A stretch of DNA of 64,000 nt, taken from NCBI GenBank assembly GCA_009839485.1, contig VXPQ01000046.1, forward strand, positions 62,001-126,000, given 5' to 3'. The first letter of the stretch is position 1, and each line of letters starts with the position of its first letter. The translations under genes and the position numbers were made by a program. The notes beneath the pieces are model-generated. The model was not told the DNA's origin and did no database searches. It worked only from the letters and a program-made list of their open reading frames with translations. This DNA comes from Bacteroidetes bacterium SB0662_bin_6. GTDB taxonomy: Bacteria > Bacteroidota > Rhodothermia > Rhodothermales > VXPQ01. Of this stretch, positions 32,110 to 40,953 are shown piece after piece.

Positions 32110-34029
32110 ATGAGAGCATTTTGTCTTGGTGTCAGTTCGCGGACTCGATCCGCTGCAGCCTTGTCGTTGCGGCACGTACAAATAGAAACCAAAGACCTTG
32201 CGCGGTCAACAACTGGACAGGTATGGCGAAGGCTTGCCGGCATCCCAATCGCCTGCCTTCTTTTCGGAATTGTTACGGCAGCCGGGGCTCAGGATGCCAC
32301 GATCACGGGCGAGTTGAAAACATGGCACAGGGTTACACTCTCGTTTGCGGGACCGGAGACAAGTGAAGCTGCCGAACCCAATCCGTTTACCGACTACCGA
32401 CTACTCGTGACGTTCAGGAATGGAGACTATTCCGTAGTCGTACCGGGATTCTACGCGGCCGATGGTGATGCGGCGAACTCCAGTGCCGAAAGCGGAAGCA
32501 TATGGCAGGTCCATTTTTCACCAAACGAAGAAGGCGAATGGAACTACAAGGCATCGTTCCGCGCAGGTCAGGATGTTGCGATCGCCACTGATCCGATGGC
32601 TGGGGAACCGACTGCATTTGACGGAGCCTCGGGGGCATTCACGGTGCTTCCCTCGGACAAGGGAGATCCAGATTTGCGGCATCACGGGCTGCTGCAGTAT
32701 GTGGGCGAACACCACTACCGGTTCGCCGGAAGCGGCGCATACTTTCTGAAAGCCGGTGCGGACAGTCCGGAGAATTTCCTTGCGTACGACGAGATTGACG
32801 GGACCTACGACGCCGACGCCGGCTCAGGAAGCTACGAGCAGGTAGGGACCTTCATCCACCAATACCAACCGCACGTCCAGGATTGGCGTGAAGGCGATCC
32901 CAGCTGGAAGGACGGCAAGGGCAAGGGCATCATCGGCGCCCTCAACTATCTGGCAGGAAAAGGGATGAACAGTGTCTATTTCCTGACCTACAACATTGAA
33001 GGCGGGGATGGCCGGGACACATGGATGTGGACCGATGTAGATGAGAGGGAACGATTCGACGTCAGCAAATTGGCGCAGTGGGAAATCATATTCGCTCATA
33101 TGGACCGACTTGGCATCATGCTTCACGTCGTCACGCAAGAGACGGAGAATGATCGAAACCTCGGGGGCAGTGTTGGGCTGAATCCCGTTCGTGAGCTGTA
33201 CTATCGTGAACTCGTCGCGCGCTTCGGCCATCACAATGCCGTGACCTGGAACCTGGGAGAGGAGAACAACACTCCCGATGCCGATCGCAAAATGATCGCG
33301 GGCCTCATTCGTTCACTGGACCCCTATGATCATCCGATCACCGTCCACACGAAGTCCAATCGGGCGATGTGGTTCTACGACGGCATTCTTGGGGATCCAA
33401 ACTTCGAAGCGACGTCCATCCAGGCCGACATGCATGACTACAACAGAGACGCTATCGTGCTGCGGAAGCGCTCGGAACTCGCAGGGCGAAAGTGGGCCAT
33501 CTTCGGAGACGAGCAGCAGCCTGCATGGCGGGGTGCTGCTCCTGATGCTGTCGACCCGACGCATGACTTGCCACGCAAACAAGCGCTCTGGGGAAACCTC
33601 ATGGGCGGCGGTTCCGGTGTGGAGTGGTATTTCGGCAGCCGCAATCCCTGTATGGACATCGACTGCGAAGACTGGCGGACGCGCGAGATCTTGTGGGATC
33701 AATCGCGCTACGCTCTGGACTTCTTCAGAGAGTACCTCCCCTTCTGGGAAATGGAGCCCGACAACGGGCTTGCATTCGCATACGGCAACCTCGTGCTCGC
33801 CAAGCCGGGCGAAACATACGCGGTGTATTTGCCGACCGGGAGCAGTACTACGATTGATCTCGAAAGAGACGAGGGTACGTTTAGCGTACGGTGGTACAAC
33901 CCAAGGTCAGGCGGAGAGCTCCAGTACGGCAGCGTGACGACGGTCGAAGGCGGCGCGATCGTATCGCTCGGCGAACCCCCGGCAGATCCTGACCAGGACT
34001 GGGCCGTGCTGGTGACCCGCTCGGAGTAG
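32110..34029 (+). CDS. Secreted DUF5060 glycoside-hydrolase-like protein
   Basis: 639 residues. A hydrophobic export segment (about 44-60, IPIACLLFGIVTAAGAQ) follows an unusually long N-terminal stretch, so translation may start later than the ATG at 32110. Residues 63-175 are a DUF5060 domain (GELKTWHRVTLSFAGPETSE onwards). A (beta/alpha)8 barrel follows (about 185-540). Possible catalytic acids are Glu in TWNLGEENN and Glu in AIFGDEQQP, in the order expected for clan GH-A. The last 90 residues form a beta-sandwich (LAKPGETYAVYLPTGSSTT), like the Collagen_bind_2 domain seen in DUF4038 relatives. It should cleave an external or periplasmic glycan; specificity is unknown. Confidence 0.8.
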   Translation: MRAFCLGVSSRTRSAAALSLRHVQIETKDLARSTTGQVWRRLAGIPIACLLFGIVTAAGAQDATITGELKTWHRVTLSFAGPETSEAAEPNPFTDYRLLVTFRNGDYSVVVPGFYAADGDAANSSAESGSIWQVHFSPNEEGEWNYKASFRAGQDVAIATDPMAGEPTAFDGASGAFTVLPSDKGDPDLRHHGLLQYVGEHHYRFAGSGAYFLKAGADSPENFLAYDEIDGTYDADAGSGSYEQVGTFIHQYQPHVQDWREGDPSWKDGKGKGIIGALNYLAGKGMNSVYFLTYNIEGGDGRDTWMWTDVDERERFDVSKLAQWEIIFAHMDRLGIMLHVVTQETENDRNLGGSVGLNPVRELYYRELVARFGHHNAVTWNLGEENNTPDADRKMIAGLIRSLDPYDHPITVHTKSNRAMWFYDGILGDPNFEATSIQADMHDYNRDAIVLRKRSELAGRKWAIFGDEQQPAWRGAAPDAVDPTHDLPRKQALWGNLMGGGSGVEWYFGSRNPCMDIDCEDWRTREILWDQSRYALDFFREYLPFWEMEPDNGLAFAYGNLVLAKPGETYAVYLPTGSSTTIDLERDEGTFSVRWYNPRSGGELQYGSVTTVEGGAIVSLGEPPADPDQDWAVLVTRSE

Positions 34030-34089
34030 ACCCACTGCGGCGCGCATTCTATATGTATAAGACAGATATTTTTCAGTGTAAATTTATGA

Positions 34090-34123
34090 AAAAAGCCCGC
34101 TTCCGATGAAGGAGGCGGGCTTA
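34090..34123 (-). terminator. Rho-independent terminator after tRNA-Leu
   Basis: On the minus strand, a 12-bp stem with one G-U pair (34094-34105 with 34112-34123) and a 6-base loop runs straight into a six-T tract (34090-34095). It lies just 3' of the tRNA gene. It could also work in reverse for the hydrolase transcript, though the plus-strand T tract is absent. Confidence 0.85.
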
Positions 34124-34130
34124 GTTTCGT

Positions 34131-34213
34131 ACCGGGAGCGGGATTCGAACCCGCACGGAGCATTGCTCCAACGGATTTTAAGTCCGTTGCGTCTACCGTT
34201 CCGCCATCCCGGC
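34131..34213 (-). tRNA. tRNA-Leu (anticodon UAA)
   Basis: An 83-nt cloverleaf on the minus strand. The acceptor stem GCCGGGA pairs with TCCCGGT (first pair G-U). The anticodon arm reads CGGACTTAAAATCCG with anticodon TAA. A long variable arm (TTGGAGCAATGCTCC region) marks a class II tRNA, and the T arm is GCGGGTTCGAATCCCGC. The discriminator is A and CCA is not encoded. Its 3' end faces the sugar locus, the orientation typical of integration sites. Confidence 0.93.
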
Positions 34214-34291
34214 CGAAGGCCGCGTCGTCAATATTATGCTAAGCAGGATCCTGTCGCGCCCAACCTGCTAAAATTAAGGAAAAAATCCGGT

Positions 34292-35248
34292 ATGCCACTT
34301 CAATTGTTTCTTTTTGCACTGGGGCTTGCCCTGGTATATTTCGGCGCTGAATGGCTCCTGAAGGGCGCTGCGGGGCTGGTGCACCGGTATAGTGTAAGCC
34401 CCCTGATTGTCGGTGCTACCGTAGTGGCGCTCGGTACGTCCATGCCCGAATTCGTCTTTAACCTGTTTGCAGCCTTCTCGGATGAGGACGGTCTCGCGCT
34501 GGGGAATATCGTCGGTTCAAACATTTGCAATATTGCACTGGTTCTTGGCGCAAGCGGGCTGGTTTTTCCCCTTCTGGCATCGCGTGATGTGCTGACCAGG
34601 GGGTACCCTTCCATGATGCTTGTGCTGATCGTTTTCTATCTGGTAGCGCTGGACGGAACAATCAGTCGGATCGATGGCATGGTGCTCGCTGCCATGCTGA
34701 TCATTTTTGTATTCCTGATCGTACGGGGACGTGCGTATGGCGGAGAAAGACAGACATCGGATGCTGTTCTCTCGGGAGTTGCAAACGTTCCGGTATCGGG
34801 CCGCTGGAAATGGGTGTTTCTTTTCGCGGGAGCGCTGTTGCTTGCGGGCGGCGCCTGGCTCATGGTGAAAGCCGCCGTGAATATCGCCACCATGCTGGGC
34901 GTTTCTCCTGTGATTATCGGCCTGACTGTGGTTGCTGTCGGCACCAGCCTGCCCGAACTGGCTACTTCCCTTGTGGGCGCCCTGAAGGGCGAGGCGGAAC
35001 TTTCGGTGGGGAACGTACTCGGGAGCAACATCCTGAATGTGTTGTTCGTCGTGGGGCCGATTGCTCTATTCCGCCCCCTGCATGTGGAGGCGAATGTGCT
35101 CACCGTACATTTTCCGGTCATGCTTGCGTTCGGGGTGCTGCTCCTCCCTGTTGTGTGGGTCCGGCGCAGGATCGGACGCATGGAGGGCGTGTTCCTCCTG
35201 ACAGGTTTTCTGGCCTACCTTGCCTACCTGGTCATGCCGTATCTTTAA
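34292..35248 (+). CDS. CaCA-family Na+(K+)/Ca2+ exchanger, YrbG-like
   Basis: 318 residues and about 10 membrane helices in two inverted halves. Both alpha repeats are clear: GATVVALGTSMPEFVFNLFA with GNIVGSNICNIALVLG, and GLTVVAVGTSLPELATSLVG with GNVLGSNILNVLFVVG, including the ion-binding Glu in each. It exchanges calcium for sodium (or potassium) across the inner membrane. The frame is open further upstream through the tRNA region, but the ATG at 34292 (MPLQLFLFALGLALVYFGAEW) gives the standard start. The VWA protein gene follows after 24 bp. Confidence 0.92.
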   Translation: MPLQLFLFALGLALVYFGAEWLLKGAAGLVHRYSVSPLIVGATVVALGTSMPEFVFNLFAAFSDEDGLALGNIVGSNICNIALVLGASGLVFPLLASRDVLTRGYPSMMLVLIVFYLVALDGTISRIDGMVLAAMLIIFVFLIVRGRAYGGERQTSDAVLSGVANVPVSGRWKWVFLFAGALLLAGGAWLMVKAAVNIATMLGVSPVIIGLTVVAVGTSLPELATSLVGALKGEAELSVGNVLGSNILNVLFVVGPIALFRPLHVEANVLTVHFPVMLAFGVLLLPVVWVRRRIGRMEGVFLLTGFLAYLAYLVMPYL

Positions 35249-35272
35249 CGAGTACCCTTTCTCTCTCGTCGA

Positions 35273-37438
35273 ATGTCTTTTTCTTTTGGCATGAGTCCAT
35301 GGCTGTTGGCGGCATCCTTACTTGCAGCCGGCGCCGCTGCCGTATGGTTGTATCGTCACACCATGCCCGCATTGCCGCGGAGCAAGAGGATCGTGCTCGG
35401 GGTACTGCGGTTTTGTGCGCTCTTCTTCATTCTGCTGCTTCTGCTCGAACCTGTTTTCCGCCTTGTCCGGCATGATGAAAAGGAACCGGTTGTAGCGGTG
35501 CTCATCGACGACAGCGCAAGCCTTCGGCTGGCATCCGGCACGGACACTTCTCGTGCAGTGGCACAAGCCCATATCCGGGACATTCTTCAGCATATTCCGC
35601 CGGCTGCACGGGGCGCCGATGTGCGATACATCCGTTTTGGCTCGGACCTCGATGCCGGTGAACTTCCCCGTTTTGAACCGGACTCGCTTGCGTTGAACGC
35701 CTTCAGAACCAACATTGCACAGGCGCTTGCCTCCACCGAAGAGCGATTGCGGGATGACAATTTGCGCGCTGTACTGCTGGTTTCCGATGGCCGGTACAAT
35801 ACAGGTCGTAATCCGCTATATGTATCCGAACGGTATCCGGTGCCTGTTTTTACGGCGGTTGTAGGCGACACATTGCGCCGGCAGGATATCCGTGTGCAAC
35901 GTGTGCTCACAAACGAAGTAGCCTACGTAGGCGCCGAACTTCCCATTGAGGTCGGCATTCGTGCAGAAGGCATGGGGGGGCGCCGGATTACGGTATCGCT
36001 TGCCGTCGACGGAGAAACGATCACTTCACAAGCCCTTGAAATTCCTCCGGGGAATGCCGAAATCGTCGTCGATTTGTCCGTGACGCCCGAATCGGAAGGG
36101 CTTCGGCGCTACACGGTGGCTATAACGGAGCTTCCTGATGAAGTGACGCACCGCAATAACCGGGAATCCCTGACGGTTCGTGTGCTTTCCTCCAAACGGC
36201 GCATCCTTCTCGTTGCAGCGGCTCCCGGCCCGGATGTTGCGGCAATCCGGAGATTGCTTGCGCGGAATGCGGCGTTCGAAGTGTCTCCGTTCGTGCAAAA
36301 AAGCGCGGGCGCTTTTTACGAAGGCGGGTTTCCCTCCTCGCTTGCGGACTTCGATGTCATCGTGTTGGCCGGCTATCCCGGGCGGGTCAGCGACGGAACC
36401 GTATTGCGGCGCATCGGCGAGGCGGCGCAGGAAGGCGTCCCTGTGTTTTTTCTGCTTACTTCAGCCACCTCTATTCCTCGACTGGGGATAATTTCCGAAG
36501 ATGTGCTCCCCGTTGAGCCCGGGCGTGTTCGGGAAGATTTCATGGAAGCGGCGTTTCAACCTGCGCCGGCAGGAAATCATCACCCGATCATGCATATTTC
36601 CGGAGGAGACCCGGAAGCATGGAGTACTCTTCCCCCGCTGGAATACAGTCGAACCCAATGGGCGCTTACTCCTGACGCGCAGGTGCTTGCCACCGTGTCG
36701 GTACGCGGGATTGACCTGTCCGAACCACTGCTTGTCGTGCGCCGGCGGACGCAACATCGTACCGCCGCCCTGCTTGGCGCCGGCACATGGAGATGGCAGA
36801 ACCTTCCTGAAGACCTGTCTGATTTCGAGCAACTTCCTGCAGAACTTTTTGCGAACATTATCCAGTGGCTTACCGCCCTCGAGGATGACCGCCCTGTGCG
36901 CATATATCCTGTCCGGGATGTTTTTGGAGGAGGCGAATCGGTTCAGTTTTCGGGTCAGGTGTACGACGAAAGTCTTAATCCCGTCCCGGATGCGTCCGTG
37001 GAGATCAGGTTGATTTCGCCGGATGGCGTGGAGTTTCCCTATCTTATGCAGGCGATCGGGAGCGGACGGTACACGCTCAACACGGGAGCGCTGCCCGAAG
37101 GGGCCTATGCCTGGTCGGCCACAGCGCACAGAGGCGAGGAAATCCTGGGTTCGGACCGCGGGGAGTTTGTGGTTGGATCATTGACGCTGGAATACCGGGA
37201 ACCGGGCGCGGACGTTACATTGATGCGGCAGGTTGCCCAGCGCTCAGGGGGTGTTTTGCTGGACCAAAGCCGCCCCGGGCCATTTACCGAAGTCCTCTCG
37301 ACCCATCTGGAAGGAGCATCCGATACGATATCCCAAACGACGGAAGAGGATTTGCGTAAACACCCTGCTCTTTTACTATTCATTATTGCGCTTCTTGCCG
37401 CGGAATGGTTTTTTCGCAAACGGAACGGGATGGTTTGA
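35273..37438 (+). CDS. VWA-like membrane protein (BatA-related, two membrane anchors)
   Basis: 721 residues. Two N-terminal helices (about 8-25 and 42-63) precede a VWA-like domain with a MIDAS-type motif (VAVLIDDSASL near residue 80) and LRAVLLVSDGRYNTG. A CARDB-like Ig segment follows (about 215-300), then a glutamine-amidotransferase-like fold (RRILLVAAAPGPDVAAI, DFDVIVLAGYPG). The C-terminal helix ALLLFIIALLAAEWFF ends in RKR. This is the layout of Bacteroidota/Rhodothermota proteins encoded with aerotolerance-type (Bat) genes, though no MoxR or Bat partners are adjacent. It probably projects into the periplasm; function unknown. Confidence 0.75.
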   Translation: MSFSFGMSPWLLAASLLAAGAAAVWLYRHTMPALPRSKRIVLGVLRFCALFFILLLLLEPVFRLVRHDEKEPVVAVLIDDSASLRLASGTDTSRAVAQAHIRDILQHIPPAARGADVRYIRFGSDLDAGELPRFEPDSLALNAFRTNIAQALASTEERLRDDNLRAVLLVSDGRYNTGRNPLYVSERYPVPVFTAVVGDTLRRQDIRVQRVLTNEVAYVGAELPIEVGIRAEGMGGRRITVSLAVDGETITSQALEIPPGNAEIVVDLSVTPESEGLRRYTVAITELPDEVTHRNNRESLTVRVLSSKRRILLVAAAPGPDVAAIRRLLARNAAFEVSPFVQKSAGAFYEGGFPSSLADFDVIVLAGYPGRVSDGTVLRRIGEAAQEGVPVFFLLTSATSIPRLGIISEDVLPVEPGRVREDFMEAAFQPAPAGNHHPIMHISGGDPEAWSTLPPLEYSRTQWALTPDAQVLATVSVRGIDLSEPLLVVRRRTQHRTAALLGAGTWRWQNLPEDLSDFEQLPAELFANIIQWLTALEDDRPVRIYPVRDVFGGGESVQFSGQVYDESLNPVPDASVEIRLISPDGVEFPYLMQAIGSGRYTLNTGALPEGAYAWSATAHRGEEILGSDRGEFVVGSLTLEYREPGADVTLMRQVAQRSGGVLLDQSRPGPFTEVLSTHLEGASDTISQTTEEDLRKHPALLLFIIALLAAEWFFRKRNGMV

Positions 37439-37443
37439 AGAAA

Positions 37444-38670
37444 ATGAGCGTCATAGCGGATATTCCTTCCATGGATGTTTCGAATCTTGCCGAAACCGGT
37501 AGGGAGCAGGTTGAATTCGCGACGTTCCTGCGCGACATACGGCGTGATATTCATCAGCATCCCGAACTCGGTTTTGAGGAGTATCGCACCAGCGAGTTTG
37601 TTCGCAGCATCCTCGAGCAGCATGGGCTGGCAGTAACAGGTCCCCTGGCCGGCACCGGCTTATACACGGATATTGAGGGCATCCATGACGGACCTGTCAT
37701 TGCGTACCGCGCGGATATGGACGCATTGCCCACCGCAGATGCAAAATCCGTCGAGTATGCGTCCCGCCAGCCGGGGGTTGCCCATCTGTGCGGCCATGAT
37801 GCGCATACGGCGATTGCGATCGGCGTAGCGCTTATTCTGCATCGAAACAGGGAGCATCTCCGCGGTACGGTCCGCGTACTGTTTCAGCCGGACGAGGAAG
37901 GCACGCCGGGAGGTGGGGTGAACATGATCCGGGAAGGAGTGCTTGACGGTGTGCAGAGCATTTATGCAATTCACGTCGACCCCTCGCTGGAGGCGGGCAG
38001 ATACGGCGTGCTGGACGGCCCTATTACGTCGTCTAAAGACCGGTTCCGCATTTGCGTTAAGGCATCGAGCACCGGCCATTCGGCGCGTCCCCATGAAGTG
38101 GTGGATACCGTCTGGGTAGCTAATCAGATCGCCAATGCACTCTATCAGATGGTGGGGCGTTTTACGGATGCGCGACAGGCAGCCGTTCTGACGATTTGCC
38201 GGTTTCATGCCGGGGATGCGTACAACGTGATTCCCGAACAGGCGGAATTGGGAGGCACGATCCGCACCACGGATGCGAAGGAACGCACGGCCATAAACCA
38301 GCGCCTGGAACGCATCGCAAACGAACTTGCCGGCCTGTACGGGGTCGAGGTGCAGGTGGATATAGAGGCGGGGGCGCCTGCAGTAAAAAACGATCCTCGA
38401 CTCACGAAGCATGTAGCATCCGTTATCCGGTCCTTCTGCGGAGAGGAAGCGGTTTTTCATATTCCTCTCCCCAGCATGGGTTCGGAAGATTTCGGACACT
38501 ACCTGGAAAAAATACCCGGGATGCTTCTCCGGGCAGGCACCCGTTCCGGTCCGGAGAGTGCGTATCCCCTGCACAGTGATCACTTCGATATCGACGAGGG
38601 CGCTATGGCCCCCACCGCAGCGCTGATGGCCCATGTGCTCCGGACCCACCTGGATCAGGAACCCGGCTGA
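37444..38670 (+). CDS. M20D family amidohydrolase (N-acyl amino acid/peptide hydrolase)
   Basis: 408 residues from the ATG at 37444, which follows the VWA stop by 5 bp; an upstream in-frame start at 37405 would overlap that gene. Zinc-site motifs of the M20D group are visible: RRDIHQHPELGFEEYRTS, YRADMDALP, LCGHDAHTA, QPDEEGTPGGG, and SMGSEDFGHYLEKIPG near the end. Such enzymes cleave N-acyl amino acids, N-acetyl-diaminopimelate or IAA conjugates; the true substrate is open. The dimerisation domain (about 195-300) is complete. No signal peptide, so it is cytosolic. Confidence 0.88.
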   Translation: MSVIADIPSMDVSNLAETGREQVEFATFLRDIRRDIHQHPELGFEEYRTSEFVRSILEQHGLAVTGPLAGTGLYTDIEGIHDGPVIAYRADMDALPTADAKSVEYASRQPGVAHLCGHDAHTAIAIGVALILHRNREHLRGTVRVLFQPDEEGTPGGGVNMIREGVLDGVQSIYAIHVDPSLEAGRYGVLDGPITSSKDRFRICVKASSTGHSARPHEVVDTVWVANQIANALYQMVGRFTDARQAAVLTICRFHAGDAYNVIPEQAELGGTIRTTDAKERTAINQRLERIANELAGLYGVEVQVDIEAGAPAVKNDPRLTKHVASVIRSFCGEEAVFHIPLPSMGSEDFGHYLEKIPGMLLRAGTRSGPESAYPLHSDHFDIDEGAMAPTAALMAHVLRTHLDQEPG

Positions 38671-38753
38671 CTTTACGCGCCGAAAAAGTTTCCGGGGAGG
38701 TTACGTTTTGGAGCTCGCTGTGTCTTAAAGGGCCGATCTCATTCTCTCGGCCC

Positions 38754-40475
38754 ATGCGAGCCCTTTTCTTTATTCTTGTTCCCGCCGGCCTGGCAGTATG
38801 CCTGTGCGTCTTGCCGATTCGTGCCCAGCCTCTTGGGGGGGTGTCCGGCGCTGCCGGCCCCATCCGCATCGACCTCTCCGTATCTCCGCAACCCGGAGAC
38901 ATTGTGATCAATGAGATATATCCCCGGCCCTTTCCTTCCGGCTCGGAGTTTATCGAACTGTTCAACCGGAGCGTGCATACGTTCGATCTCCAGGATTTGA
39001 CGATCCGGGACGCCTCTTCTTCCCCTTTTCCCCTTTCCGAAGAGGAATCGGCATTTGCTCCCGGAACCTACACGGTGTTCGTTGCGGACGATATCGCCTT
39101 TTCCAATCGTTTTGCCGGCGTTCCGTATATCGCACCCGCTCGCTGGGCAAGTCTGAACAATGGGGGCGACGCGGTGATTCTCGAATCCGGCGGAGTGGTC
39201 ATTGATTCGCTTTTTTATGCAGGCAGCACGGTGGAAGCAGGGCGGTCACTGGAACGCATCGATCCGGGCGCTCCCTCGGATCCGTATAACTTCGCCCTGT
39301 CTATCGATACTTCCGGCGCCACACCGGGTGCGGAAAACAGCCAATATGCTCCCGATGTATCCGGTCCGGCATTGTCTTTCGTCAAAGCTTTCGACGATAC
39401 CCGACTCGATCTTTATTTCAACGAACCTGTCCGGACCGGGGCGATTTTTCCTGCCTCTATTCGGGTGGAGAACCTTGTGGCCCGGGAAGTGCAAACGTTG
39501 GGTCCGAATCGGTTACGCGTCTTTTTCGCGGGTTCCGTAACAGGCGCATCCGTTGCGGTCGAGCAGGTGTCCGATTTGCGCGGAAATATTTCGGAACGGG
39601 TATCGGCGCCGATTTCCTATCGGCCTGTTCTCCGGGATATCGTGGTGAACGAAATTTTGTACGAACCGCTTGCAGACGACTATGACGGGTTTGCAAACCA
39701 GATGGAATTTGTTGAATTCGTGAACCGCTCCGCTCGTCGCATTTATCTCGACGGGATATATCGGACCCGGGATCCTGACGAATATGGAGACGCCGATACC
39801 GTTCGTGTGCAAGGGCGGTTTATCGGCCTGGAGCCGGGAGAGTACCTGCTGTTTGCCGCCGCCGGTATGGAGAACGAAAACGCCCCGGTGGTTACCGGCA
39901 AGGGGCTTACCCTGCTTAACGAAGGAGACCGCATTCGTATACACCGGGAAGACGGCGAAGTGCTTGACGACGTACGGTACGATCCTTCGTGGCATCATCC
40001 GGATGTTCTGGAAACCCGGGGCATTACACTGGAGCGAATCGACGTGGACGGGTCCGGCAATCATCCTCAGAACTGGACCAGTTCGGTAGGGCCGGACGGT
40101 GGAACCCCGGGGCTGCCCAATTCGATACGTATCGCCGGTAAGGATCTGTTGCCAGAGCGGGGAATACAGATTACGCCGAATCCTTTTTCCCCGGATCGGG
40201 ACGGCGTGGACGATATCGTCCGCATAAGATGCACCTTCTCTTCCGACATATCCAGAATCCGGGCCCTTGTGTTCGACCTGGCCGGGAACCAGGTACGCAG
40301 ATTGGTCGCCTCCCGGCTCGTTGCGGAATCCGTCGAGTTGCTATGGAACGGTCGGGATGATGCGGGCCGTCGCCTGCGCACGGGTATATACATTGCTTTT
40401 GTCGAGGCCTATGACGCCCGCAACAATGTAATGGATGTATTCAAGGCGCCTATCGTACTTGCACGTCGATACTGA
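38754..40475 (+). CDS. Secreted lamin-tail protein with FlgD-like C-terminal domain
   Basis: 573 residues with signal peptide MRALFFILVPAGLAVCLCVLPIRAQ. Two lamin-tail domains are visible: about 45-170 (GDIVINEIYPRPFPSGSEFIELFNRS) and about 295-440 (DIVVNEILYEPLADDYDG, FVEFVNRSARRIYLDG). Between them is an SbsA/Ig-like segment (ALSFVKAFDDTRLDLYFNEP). The C-terminus is a FlgD-type Ig domain (ITPNPFSPDRDGVDDIVRI, LWNGRDDAGRRLRTGIYIAF), which in this phylum often serves as a surface-sorting module. No enzymatic motif. It probably acts in cell-surface structure or adhesion. Confidence 0.78.
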   Translation: MRALFFILVPAGLAVCLCVLPIRAQPLGGVSGAAGPIRIDLSVSPQPGDIVINEIYPRPFPSGSEFIELFNRSVHTFDLQDLTIRDASSSPFPLSEEESAFAPGTYTVFVADDIAFSNRFAGVPYIAPARWASLNNGGDAVILESGGVVIDSLFYAGSTVEAGRSLERIDPGAPSDPYNFALSIDTSGATPGAENSQYAPDVSGPALSFVKAFDDTRLDLYFNEPVRTGAIFPASIRVENLVAREVQTLGPNRLRVFFAGSVTGASVAVEQVSDLRGNISERVSAPISYRPVLRDIVVNEILYEPLADDYDGFANQMEFVEFVNRSARRIYLDGIYRTRDPDEYGDADTVRVQGRFIGLEPGEYLLFAAAGMENENAPVVTGKGLTLLNEGDRIRIHREDGEVLDDVRYDPSWHHPDVLETRGITLERIDVDGSGNHPQNWTSSVGPDGGTPGLPNSIRIAGKDLLPERGIQITPNPFSPDRDGVDDIVRIRCTFSSDISRIRALVFDLAGNQVRRLVASRLVAESVELLWNGRDDAGRRLRTGIYIAFVEAYDARNNVMDVFKAPIVLARRY

Positions 40476-40570
40476 TGCAGATGGAACCGCCCCCACAGAC
40501 CGTCGTTCACCCCATACGAGGCTACTCTTTCTTACACGCTTCGTTCAGGTTACGAAAACGCCTCCGGATC

Positions 40571-40939
40571 ATGCCGACGGACGGGACCATCACCCATACC
40601 GAAACGCGGCCTGCGCCCATCGCACTCAGCGATCGTGCGGCGGGAGAAATTCGCAAGATTATGTCCACCAAGGACATCCCCGAAGGATTCCATTTGCGTG
40701 TGGGTGTTCGAGGGGGCGGTTGCTCCGGCATGAGCTATATCCTCGGTTTCGACAAGATGCGTGAACACGACACAAGTTTTGAAATAAACGGTGTGACCGT
40801 GTACATGGATAAGCGTCATGGATTGTATCTTATGGGTACCACCGTGGATTACCATGACGGGTTGAATGCACGAGGGTTCACCTTCGAAAACCCTAATGCG
40901 ACGCAAACGTGCGGTTGCGGGTCCAGCTTCGCCGCGTAG
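40571..40939 (+). CDS. A-type iron-sulfur cluster carrier (HesB/IscA/SufA family)
   Basis: 122 residues from the ATG at 40571; the frame is open upstream to 40475 but that part has no family match. The three ligand cysteines are present: GGGCSGMSY (about residue 53) and TCGCGSSF near the C-terminus. The family receives or delivers Fe-S clusters to apoproteins in the cytosol. The HLRVGVRGGGCSG block is characteristic. It is followed by clpC after 14 bp, so the two are probably co-transcribed. Whether it is SufA- or ErpA-like cannot be told from this window. Confidence 0.92.
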   Translation: MPTDGTITHTETRPAPIALSDRAAGEIRKIMSTKDIPEGFHLRVGVRGGGCSGMSYILGFDKMREHDTSFEINGVTVYMDKRHGLYLMGTTVDYHDGLNARGFTFENPNATQTCGCGSSFAA

Positions 40940-40953
40940 CCTCGTTTTATGAC

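Noticed and set aside
34106-34291. N-terminal extension of the Ca/Na exchanger across the tRNA-Leu gene
   Set aside because: The extension is translated tRNA sequence and its antisense; the hydrophobic first helix starts at the ATG at 34292.
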